From Termitomyces sp. T153 (Eukaryota > Basidiomycota > Agaricomycetes > Agaricales > Lyophyllaceae), in assembly GCA_018296165.2 (NCBI GenBank), contig JACKQL020000032.1, forward strand, positions 310,001 to 374,000: a stretch of 64,000 bases of DNA. Direction: 5' to 3'. A program made the translations under genes and the position numbers. The notes under the pieces are model-generated. The model was not told the origin of the DNA. It searched no databases and saw only the letters and a list, made by a program, of their open reading frames with translations. This document shows positions 53,301 to 62,633 of this stretch, in pieces (the first letter of the stretch is position 1; every line of letters starts with the position of its first letter).

Positions 53301-54213
53301 GTGTGGAATCTGGCAGCAGTTCAATGGTGTGGTCCCACCTCTTGTGCTCTGGAAGTGAGTCAAATGAGGCTTTGGAGAACACATCCTCAAACACATGGAG
53401 GTAGGGAGGTACTATATCCTGGAACTCTTGGGGCATGGCATTGGCAGCAAATGCCTAGGCCAGCCACTGGGATGTGGTCTGGCTAGCCTGGATCTCTACA
53501 ACAGAGGGCAGTGGGTATATGGTGGTTGTGTAGATCCAATCTCCCACTTCTACTGCTTTGTCTGGGAACTCTGGCTCATGTACACCACCAGACTCCCTTC
53601 TGCACTCCTCCTCTAGGTCTCCACCACCACTCTGGTCATTCTTATAGAGGGCCTCTCTATGAGGGAATGCCAGATGTGGGGGATCCAGGAGGTCTAGATC
53701 TGCAAAGGGGAGAGGGCTGGTGTGACATGCACAGATGGCTGCATGTTCTCAAACTTGGGCCCAGCACTCTGCCCTGTGCTTCACAACATAGGCAGAGCAC
53801 TTCCAGGGGCACCTGCTCATGGTTACCTCTCCTTTGATCCAATCAACCTCAGAGTTGTGCTTGTGGAGCCACATGAAACCAAGGATTATGTCCTGCCTAC
53901 CCAGGCTGGTGACAGCAAACACAGCACACTCTGCATGGTTCTGATAGCAGAGGACCAGATCAACTACAGAGCTGATGGTGCCTGCTTCATTAGGCATTCC
54001 ATCAATGTTGTAGACCAGAATGGGCTTTGGGAGGGGCTGTGTGATCAGGCCATGGCATTCAACAAACTCTGAGTCCAGGAACAGTCCTGTTGCTCCGCTA
54101 TCCAGAAGAGCCATAACTCTGCAGGTTTGCTGGGTGTCCATCATCTCAATCTCCACATTGAGATGCAGGGAGTTGGTGGATGGGCCAGAAGCCATCACAT
54201 ACTGTTGGGGCAT
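50363..54213 (-). pseudogene. Chromovirus pol (protease, RT, RNase H, integrase, chromodomain)
   Basis: Domains run right to left. The protease at 53749-54213 keeps the active site LLDSGATGLF. The RT starts near 53436 (PLVPREQEELNAFLQKNLDS) and continues with VFFIKKKDGLL and FFRLTNSPTTFQTMMNDIF. The catalytic YLDNILIYTK is near 52830. RNase H at 51952-52368 has FYSKSLNVVEWNYEIHDKEM and PDALSQRADY. The integrase core at 51163-51480 has VVDLYGKQAHFIPTH and YISDQGPQFVAEFTREL. The C-terminal part has FTVEQQVGPLAYQLQLP. The chromodomain near 50500-50640 (VEEILNSHLF, YKVKWKGYG) is cut by a stop just before YKVKW. Several other stops and one missing start make it a pseudogene. Confidence 0.88.
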
Positions 54214-54419
54214 TTGATGTGACCAGGCAGGGCCATGCCAATGGACCTTTGGAGGTGTTGAGGAGCTTGGTAGGGGCTCTCAAGTTAGTATTTGTACATC
54301 TGGAGGGGAGTGTTGAGGTTCCTCTATCTCAGAATGAAGAGCATTGAAAAAGGCAGTTTCATTTTCTATCAACAGACACAAGAACCTGTTAGCACTCAGC
54401 AACAGAGGCATATACCTCA

Positions 54420-55740
54420 TCTATTGCTCAACTAAAAATCCTCCTCCAGCTCTGGGGGTGAGGTGCATGCACTGATCTCCTTCAGAGTCAACTCCAGTGT
54501 AGGCTCATCCAGCAATGGAGCTCTGGCAGTGTCCTTTGTGGCTAGTAGCTGCAGGAGGAGTTCCTCCTGCTCTGCCGTAGAGAGGTAGCATACCTCCAGG
54601 CCCAGGGGGCAGTGCTGTGCAAAGTGCCTGGACTTCTGGCATCTCCAGCACAGCAGTGGGGCAGCATGAAGCTGCCTGGCAGCATCCATGTCCATAAGGA
54701 TCCCTGGTGGCAGGAGGCACACTGTGGGGATGGCTGGAGTAAGGGCTGGCATTGGGCAAGCAAGTGCAGGGTGGTGGAAGTTGCTGATTAGAGCAGGGTG
54801 CAGCATGGAATGTGGATGGTGGAGCTCCCTCCAGATTTCCATGAGTTGCCATTGGTCTCAGGCCACCTCATACCACAACATAATCTTTTCATCATCAGGG
54901 CAACCCTCTGTCAGATTGTCAATGTGTTCCACCAGTGTGGGGTGCAAGCTGTCCCAGAAGGTGAGGCATAGTTGAAGGCCATTGGGGTAAATGGCCTGCT
55001 TGATCAGAGCCCAGAACAAGTCAATGTACTCATTCAGTATACACTTTCCTTGCCCATATTACTAATGGAAAAAACTCCACACAGAAGCCCTTCTCAAAGG
55101 TGGGCCAGTCTGGAAAACTTCCAATACCTCTGGAGTAACAGAAAACTTGCAGCGCATAGGTGGAGGCACATCCAGACTTCATGTATGACAGCACCCAGGC
55201 TATTTTCAATGCATTAAAGTCAAAGGCATCCCTACTGATGTGGATATAGGTGAAGCAAGACTGCAGGAATCACTCCCTGCCAGAGCAGGCACTGTTGTAT
55301 GTGTCTGGTAGTGCTGGACATGGAATCCATAGCTGTAGGGTCACCAGAGCTGCAGGGACAGGTGTGGAAGGGGTTGGAGCTGGTTCTGCAGCCATGGAAG
55401 GGGCAAAGTTAGGAGTTAGGCATTTGAGCAATGCCTGGAGTGATTGGGAGATAAGATCTGTTGTTTGATGGAGGGTAGAGAGTTTGGTAATATGGTGGGT
55501 GAGAGATAATTGCATGAATTGCACCTGGGTTTCTAAGTGTAGCAGGCAAGTCCAGGCTTTGTTCTGCAGGGCTGGGGCCTCTGAGGGTGTGTCTGGGTTG
55601 GCAAGCTGAGACATAAAACTCTGTGGTGTTTGATCCTGGTGGAGAAGCAACAGATAGCAGTTTGGAGATTTCTTGTGGCTATGAAGAGCTTCCAGACCAG
55701 TTTTTGGAGACTTGTTCTGCTGTAAGGCCAACCTCCAGAG
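54420..55740 (-). pseudogene. Chromovirus gag with intact CCHC zinc knuckle
   Basis: Upstream of the protease, the minus strand encodes an N-terminal coiled/helical stretch (55270-55731, LETQVQFMQLSLTHHITKLS), a capsid-like part broken by stops (KIAWVLSYMKSGCASTYALQ), and a nucleocapsid region. The knuckle CWRCQKSRHFAQHC near 54610-54655 fits C-x2-C-x4-H-x4-C exactly. Pro-rich segments flank it. The stops mean no complete Gag is made. Confidence 0.75.
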
Positions 55741-55761
55741 CAGCAGATCAGAGTCATGCAG

Positions 55762-56098
55762 CTAGCAGAGGGGAATCCAAAATATATTAGTGGAGTAGAC
55801 AATGATACAATCAGTAACTAATCACCTAGCAGAGGGGAATCTGAAGAAAACAAGTCTAAGAATCCCTGCTGCTCAGCATGGTGCATTAGCAGGTAGCAGA
55901 GGCATAGGAACTACTGTACAGAAGACTTGAGCTGCTCCTAACCCTAGAACAATGATTGCTGAGGTAATATGGAGAACTCTGCAGTTCTCCAGAGATCTTC
56001 AGAGTTCTAGAAAGAGCCCTGGAAATGTTGAACAGGCTGTAGAGGTGCTGGAACCAGTTATGGAGGTCAAAATGGAAGTCCCCTGACAAGTCCTCCTC
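55762..56098 (-). repeat. 5' LTR of the minus-strand chromovirus
   Basis: A 337-bp LTR whose minus-strand sequence starts TGTCAGGGGAC (56098) and ends CCCCTCTGCTAG (55762). It is the counterpart of the LTRs at 50132-50362, 58867-59082 and 59092-59411. The terminal motif GGATTCCCCTCTGCTAG occurs twice within its last 80 bp. At 56098 the LTR abuts the RT/RNase H linker of the plus-strand copy. Confidence 0.82.
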
Positions 56099-58866
56099 TT
56101 CCTGGATGACAACTCTCCCTTCCAAGTGGAAGCTGACAACTCTGATTTTGCCACTGGGGCTGTTCTATTGCAACAATCCCTAGAAGATGGGAAGTGACAT
56201 CTGGTGGTCTTTTACTCCAAGAGCCTGAATGCAGTAGAGCACAACTATGAGATTAATGACAAAGAGATGCTGGCCATCATCCAGTCCTTTGAAGAGTGGT
56301 GGCATTTTCTGGAGGGTGTGCAGCATAAGTTCAAGGTTTGGATGGACCACAAGAACCTCAAATACTTTTAGATGGCTAAGGAGCTCAACTGCTGACAAGC
56401 CCAGTGGTCCCTCTATCTAGCCAACTTTGACTTCTTGCTACACCACAAGCCAGGCCAGAGCATGGGGAAGCCAGATGCCCTGTCCCAGAGAGTGGACCAT
56501 GGCACTGGAGGAAATGACAATAGCAACATTGTCCTCCCCTAACCCAAATTGTTTGCAATCCAAGCCATGGAAGGTCTAGCCATTGAGGGAGTGGAGGTGG
56601 ACATCCTTCAGAACATTCAGCATGGGAATTGGGATGGTCAGCAGGAAGAACTTGTTGCCCAGGCAGTTTGGGCACTGAAATCAGGATGCACCACTAGCAC
56701 CAAGTCTGTCAGGACCACAGTCCTGGAGGGGGACTCTTATAGGAGCCAAAACCACCTTGGGCAGGTGATGCTAACAGCAAGTATGTAAATAGGGCAAGAA
56801 ACTAAGAAACTAAAAAATGAGAGCAAGTAATGAATGGAGAAGAGATCAGATAACAACAGAACACAAACAAGATATCAGGTAATGTCAAGGCTGGGGTGTA
56901 GCTACAGACTAAGGGACCTTATATAACTGTAGGACACTGCCAAAAAGAGAAGATGGAAGTGATCTAAGTCAGGTGGGAGTGATCTAACACAAGTGGAAGT
57001 GATCTAAGTCAAATGGAAGTGATCTAAGTCAGGTGGAAGTAATCTCAGTCAGGTGGAAGTGATTTAAGTCATAGAAGTGATCTAAGTCATGAGGAAGTGA
57101 TCTGGAACAAGGAAAGCAATTCTGGAAGTGATCTTGGGCAGGTGGAAGTGATCTGGGACAGGTGGAAGTGATCTGGGACAGGTGGAAGTAATCTGAGACA
57201 GGTGGAAGTGATCTGGATCCTGTGGAAGTGATCTGTGCCTATGAGAATGATCTGGAACAGGAAAAGTGGTCCTAGGGGCTCAAACCTGGATGTGGCTGAA
57301 ACAGGACTGTGGCTCAAATCTGGGGGTGTGGCTGAGATCCAGAGAGGGACTGTGTAGAATCTGAGGTTGGATAATGGTGAAGGAAAGGGGGGAATGGAAT
57401 GGGTCATGACAAAGTCTGTCTGCATAGACAAATGGGCCCTGCAAGACAGGCTCCTGACCTTTCAGAATCACATCTACGTGCCCAACATTTCAGAGCTCCA
57501 CCAGAGAATTGTAGAGCAACACCATGACTCCTGGATTGCTGGACACCCTAGCAGATGGAAAATGTTAGAGCTAGTATTCTGGAATTACTGGTGGCCACAG
57601 ATGTCCCAGTATATTGGGTCCTACACTGGTACATGCAATCTCTGACTCTGGACTAAGCCCCAATGCTATCTCCCCACTGGACAGCTACACCCCCTCCTTG
57701 TATCATCAGAACAATGGAGTGTTGCTTGGTGGACAACATCATGGAGCTCCTCAATGCCCATGGTTATGATGCCATCATGATAGTAGTGGACCTATATGGC
57801 AAATGAGCACACTTCATCCCCATTTACACCACCTGCTCCATTATGGGTGCCACAAACCTGTACTTGAGAAACATCTGGAAGCTCCATGGCCTCTCTAATG
57901 CCTACATATCCAACTGCAAGCCACAATTCATAGTGGACTTCACCAGAGAGCTCTACTGACTACTCAGTATGAAACTGCATGCCTCCACTGCTAACTACTC
58001 ACAGCCTGATGGCTGGACCAAATGTGTAAATCAGGAGCTTGAGCAGTATCTCTGCCTCTTCTGCAATGAGCATCAGGATGACTAGGACAAACTTCTCCCC
58101 AATGCTGAGTTCTAGTACAATAACTATGTTCATGTGGCCACCCAGTTTTCACCCTTCTTTCTGGACACTGGATGTCACCTGCACATGGGCTTCAAACCCC
58201 AGGCCTGGCCATCAGAGAATGAAGCAGTGAACAAGTTTGTGGACCAGATGAAGAGATCACAGGAGGAAGCCTGAGTGGCCCTGGCAAAGGCAAAGGACAA
58301 CATGGCATGGTACTACAACCATGGAAGAACCCTGGCACCCAAGTACTAGTCAGGGGATCAGGTCTACCTGGACACTTCCAACATTACAACCACCCAACTG
58401 TCAAAGAAGCTCTTGCACTGCCAGTTAGGACCTTTTATGGTAGAATGGTAGGTCAGGCCACTAGCCTATCAACTCTGGCTCCCCATGGGAATGTGCCAGC
58501 TCTACCCAGTGTTCAACATGGTCAAGCTAATGCCAGCTCCAAAGGACCCTATTCCAAGGTGACACCCAGCACCCCTGCCACCTCCAGTCATGGTCAACAA
58601 CAGCAAGGAGTACAAGGTGGAGGAAATCCTGGACAGTCATCTGTTCTGACAATAGTTACAGTACAAGGTAAAGTGGAAAGGTTATGGAATCAAGGACATT
58701 TCCTGGGAACCATGAGAGAATGTGCATGCACTGGGGCTAATTAGAGAGTTCCACCAGAAGCACCCAGATGCATCCAAGGAATCTACCCCATCTCAGCAGC
58801 AGACCAGACAATCCAGAACTTCTTTTACTCTACACATCAAGATGCTGCATGCTAGAGGAGGGGTAA
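56099..58866 (+). mobile_element. 5'-truncated chromovirus copy, plus strand
   Basis: A second copy of the same family in opposite orientation, starting abruptly in the RT/RNase H linker (LLFLDDNSPF). RNase H shows FYSKSLNAVEHNYEINDKEM and PDALSQRVDHG. The integrase has an H2C2-type zinc region at 57480-57650 (LHQRIVEQHHDSWIAGHPSR) and pieces of the core and C-terminal domain (KFVDQMKRSQEEA, LDTSNITTT). The chromodomain region near 58610-58720 (YKVEEILDSHLF, YKVKWKGYGIKDISWEP) runs into a polypurine tract and LTR. At least ten stops interrupt it. A minisatellite is inserted at 56952-57268. Confidence 0.88.
56952..57268 (+). repeat. 20-bp minisatellite inside the plus-strand retroelement
   Basis: About sixteen imperfect tandem copies of a 20-bp unit, consensus AGTGATCTGGGACAGGTGGA, with a drift from AAGTCAGGTGGA-type units on the left to GGGACAGGTGGA-type units on the right. 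The array interrupts the retroelement between RNase H and the integrase zinc region. Confidence 0.9.
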
Positions 58867-59082
58867 TGTCAGGGGACTTCCATTTCTGACCTCTAACTTC
58901 CATTTCCAACCTCTGCAGTGATCTCTGCAGCTTGTTCCAGACCTCCAGAGATCTCTGGAGACCCTCAAAACTTCCCATAGTTCCTTGTCAAGCATTTCCC
59001 TAGGGTTAGGGCTAGCTCTGGCCTTCTGTACAGTTGTTCTCATGCCTCCACTGCCCACTGATGTGCCACACCAAGCAGTGGG
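58867..59082 (+). repeat. Partial chromovirus LTR, first of two in tandem
   Basis: Begins TGTCAGGGGACTTCC directly after the purine tract AGAGGAGGGGTAA that follows the plus-strand chromodomain. About 216 bp of LTR are present before the sequence runs into a second LTR start, so the U5-side end is missing. Confidence 0.75.
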
Positions 59083-59091
59083 AGGGGGTGA

Positions 59092-59411
59092 TGTCAGGGG
59101 ACTTTTATTTCTAATCTTCAACTTCCATTTCTGACCTCCACAACAATCTCTGTGGCTTGTACCAGACTCCCAGAGATCTCTGGAGACTCTCGGAACTTCC
59201 TATGGTTCCTTGTTGAGCACTTCCCTAGGGTCAGGGCTAGCTCCAGCCTTCTGTACAGTCATTCTCACACCTCTGCTGCCCACTAATGTGCTGCACTGAG
59301 CAGCAGGGATCCTTAGACTTGTTCTCTTTGGATTCCCCTCTGCTAGGTGATTAGTTACTATTTGTATTGTCAGTTACTTTGCTAAATATACTTTGGATTC
59401 CCTTCTGCTAG
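59092..59411 (+). repeat. Second chromovirus LTR, complete
   Basis: Starts TGTCAGGGGACTTTT and ends TTCCCTTCTGCTAG, 320 bp, matching the right LTR of the minus-strand copy over its whole length, including the duplicated terminal motif GGATTCCC-TCTGCTAG. It is preceded by its own purine tract GTGGGAGGGGGTGA. Confidence 0.78.
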
Positions 59412-59429
59412 CCGTATGATTGAGCCACT

Positions 59430-60140
59430 GCTCCCAGAGGTCACCCTTACAATGGCCATGTTGTTGCTGTAGATGTAGTTATTCCTGGCTCTGCTTTGTC
59501 ATCATTAACTTATTGCATATTTGCCATTTATGCTCCATGTAACTCAAGACTAGATGACCTTTTGCAACATTTCTGGTCTCATCTTATGGATGTAGTATGG
59601 AATACCACATCATCATAGTCCCTCTTTGGGGACATTAATGTGACAGCTTCTCCAATGGAATGCACTAATGATAATGTGCTTGCTAGGAGGAACCTCAATG
59701 AGTTTCTTGCATGCACTAACAGTATTGACCTATGGCAACTAGTTTCAGATCGCAACTTCCAGGACTGAACAAGCTGAGTGTGGCACTCTAACAAAGGTGG
59801 TAGCATTATTGATCAAGTCATCTCATCCTCTGTGGCCTTAGTGGATAGTGGAATAGGTACTGACCACACATGGATTCCTAGAACTGACCACAGAGCAGTT
59901 GTGGCCAAACTCATCCTAAAACCTGCAAACTCATCTGGGCTACCCCAACCTTGATCAAACCTCACCTTTGTGGCCACACCACCCTCTAGAATCAAGTACC
60001 CAGCCAAGGTTGACAAACACAAGTTTGCCATCTTTGCAGAGGCAGTTGATTGCTCTGTTGCTGCTGATAACACCTCCTTTGTGGCGTCCGGGGGGGTTGA
60101 AGGAGGAGAGGCCCAGAGGTTCAGGAGTGGGTTGTGACGG
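59430..60140 (+). pseudogene. Endonuclease/exonuclease/phosphatase fragment (non-LTR element type)
   Basis: Plus-strand translation shows the EEP fold used by LINE-type retrotransposons: HVVAVDVVIPG, CIFAIYAPCNSRLDDLLQHF, FGDINVTASPME (metal site), RNLNEFLACTNSIDLWQL, SIIDQVIS and RTDHRAVVAKLIL (catalytic Asp-His). Two stops interrupt it, after DVVWNTTSS and after NFQD. No reverse transcriptase follows. It is a truncated relic lying against the chromovirus LTR. An EEP gene of another mobile element type is also possible. Confidence 0.7.
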
Positions 60141-60588
60141 TGGACAAATGAGACAAAGATTACATTCATTCAATTGAGATCATCATCCAATAGTATGCGG
60201 CGTATCATTTATATCATGCAGACTCTTGACAAAACAATTTGAGTTATAGCAACGCTCCACTATTTTCACAAAGGAGTTGTTCGACGCCTCTCGAAATGTT
60301 TCCCACAGCATTCAATTTTGTCTGCTAGAACTACGCATACAGTTTGGATAAGTATGGAGACACTAAGAACACAAGGAAAACAGACGTCGCCCCGAATAAA
60401 CCCTGCCGCGTAAAAAAGGACCTCAAACGAGTCAAAGCATCAAACATCAGAGCACGAGGATATATAGCAGCATGGAAAACCAACAAAATGTATGCCAACC
60501 ATTAAGAAATGGATTCGTTGCACAACGATGAGACATATTCTACCAGCTGACGTGAGGACATGACAACCAAGCTACATACATAGATCGA
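60141..60588. other. 450-bp gap, probable 3' UTR
   Basis: No gene seen. It separates the mobile-element block from the Thr-rich secreted protein gene and probably holds that gene's 3' UTR. Base composition returns to that of the host genes here, with CpG dinucleotides frequent again. Confidence 0.4.
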
Positions 60589-62170
60589 TTAGTAACCGGA
60601 GGCAGAACTACCACTAGCGCTGCTTGACCCATAGGAAGTACCAGAGGAGTTGTCAGCAGCCTGGGTGGCAGTAGGGTATGCGGTACTCATTGTCGAGGAA
60701 GAGAGGTACAATGAGGCCGTTGCAGCAGTCGTAGAAGCATATGTGTTGTACTGATTGCTGTTTCCGGGGGACAACGACCACTGAGATTTGCACTGCACAC
60801 ACATTTTAGTGACCAATAGCTGGCGGTGGAAATCTGACACTCACTTTGCCCAGGCAGTCAGATAGAGCGGTCTGGGAAACAGTCTGGGTTGCTGTTGCAG
60901 TCTCAGTAGAGGTGGCAAGGTAGGTGGTAGTCTGAAGGTAGGTCTGTGTCGAAATCATGACTGATGTGTAGGTGCTAACGACAGTCTTCGTCTGGAAGTG
61001 GCGTTAAAGCAAACATTATTGAAGATGGAGATGAGACCCACATTGTCCACAGTCTGGGTTTGCATCCACACCGTTGTAAACGTGGTGGGTACGGCCGTGG
61101 TCACAGTATCGGTCATGGTAACAAAGTCAGTCATCGTCTGAGTCATGGTCGCAGTCTGGATTGAGGTCATCTCATCGGTGACGGTAGCAGTCTGGGTCTC
61201 CAACATGGTCTTCGTCTGGAAAAGAAAATGGTCATCAGAAAATAGATAGGAGTATGAGTCGATATTTACCTGGTCATAGATCTGGGTGCTGACCCACACT
61301 TTAGTATAGGTTGTGGGGTAGACGACGGTGGAGAGCTGTGTCTTGGTCACGAAAGCAGTTGAAGTGTCGTGGACAGTCTGCGTGTCCGTGGCAGTCATTG
61401 TGTCCGTGCGAGTGTAGATGTTGGTCTCTGTCGCAGTCTCAGTGGCAGTGAGAGTGTGCATAAGGGTCTCGGTCTGGTCCACAACCTGAGTCGAGACCCA
61501 TACACGCGTCGTCGGGACAACCTCCACGGAAGTGTAGACCTGCGTATAAGTCGATACCTCTGTCTGAGTGACTTGTTGGGTCTCCGTCTCCTGATAAGTG
61601 ACAGTGGTTGGTACGGCTTGAGTGTAAGTCTGGCAAGAAAATGAGACAAAAGCGATGCAAAAAGGTCAGATACCATACCACCGTCTGATAAACTGTGTTA
61701 TAGACAGTAGAAGTCACAACAGAGTTGTAACAATTTCCGTTGTTGCTGTGAATACATCAGAAAAACTGCATCCGAATTACAGAACGTTACACGAACTTGT
61801 TGATAATAGTAGTTCCATAGCACTCCCCTTGATAGGTATACTGAAAATAGCCTCGGTAAGACAACTCCCTTGGGCCAATCATAAGCACTAAACCCACCCA
61901 GGACTGAGGTGTACAGCGTCCATCGGAGCCCTTTTGATAACCATAACCGCACTGCAGTGACATATAACCGCCAGCTTGGTAGGCAGAGTAAGGCATCGTG
62001 TCATAGAAGCCCCCAGAGGGAGCAGTGGTGTATTGCGAGGGCGGCGCCGCATATGCCGGTGAAGACGTCGCAGCATATGTGGGTGAAGACGTCGCAGCAG
62101 CGTAAGGAGCAGGTGACAGAGCGCGCACGGCAGAAGCAAGGACGACAAGACCAACGATGATTGACTTCAT
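60589..62170 (-). CDS. Secreted Thr/Ser-rich repeat protein
   Basis: Start MKSIIVGLVVLASAVRALS at 62170 is a clear signal peptide. A Ser/Ala/Pro-rich segment and a short Cys domain (SLQCGYGYQKGSDGRC, then GECYGTTIIN) follow. The middle consists of three Thr-rich modules, each built around PTT-x(2-4)-VWVSTQ: VVPTTRVWVSTQVVDQTET, VYPTTYTKVWVSTQIYDQ and VPTTFTTVWMQTQTVDN. Two of these end exactly at phase-0 introns followed by TKT. A second Cys pair (LSDCLGKCKSQWSL) and a Ser/Gly-rich tail (NSSGTSYGSSSASGSSASGY) close the protein. No GPI-type hydrophobic end is seen. It is probably an O-glycosylated wall or extracellular protein; no family name is recognised. Confidence 0.8.
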
Positions 62171-62633
62171 GATGTTTATTGAAAGAGAGTGGGCTGCGAG
62201 GTGCTAGAATAGAATCGTCGAAGTACAGTCGAAGAACGGAGCGGTCTACGCTGGTGAACACGGCACTGAGCGACAAGCGCTGAAAGTCATTGCATGATCA
62301 ACGTGAGCAACGGGAAGAGGGGCCATAGTACATGGACTCACCGGTTCAAAAAAACAATAAAAGAACGAAAGGAAGAGGGCGAAAGGAAACGAAAAAGGGT
62401 CAAGGGAAGATCAGTCAAGGAGTTGATACTTATTGGCCCAGAACATCGTTACCCCAGCAACCATTGAACTGTTCGACGTTCATCAGTCAATGCAGATGTC
62501 TCGGTGTGATACGTATAATCACTGGCATGATGCTGTATATGATGGGTCGTCACTTGTGCAACAGACGTACTCCTGGTTCCGAATAATCTTTCGCCGATTG
62601 GCCCATCTACTACAAACATCTTTTAATCTATAT

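Larger units (their letters stand above)
50132..56098 (-). mobile_element. Degenerate chromodomain Ty3/gypsy element, minus copy
   Basis: A nearly full-length chromovirus in minus orientation: right (5') LTR 55762-56098, gag, protease, RT, RNase H, integrase, chromodomain, left (3') LTR 50132-50362. Order and domain content are those of a fungal chromovirus. Multiple in-frame stops interrupt gag, the RT palm, integrase and the chromodomain junction, so it is not autonomous. GC content and codon pattern differ from the surrounding genes, with many TCC/CTG codons and few CpG dinucleotides. That is compatible with methylation-linked C-to-T decay. Confidence 0.9.

Noticed and set aside
52546..53358. 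270-codon plus-strand frame
   Set aside because: Antisense to the reverse transcriptase of the minus-strand chromovirus, long only because few stops arise in that composition.
57087..57431. Minus-strand frame with repeated HFHLSQITSTC-type peptide
   Set aside because: It is the translation of the 20-bp minisatellite and has no independent support.
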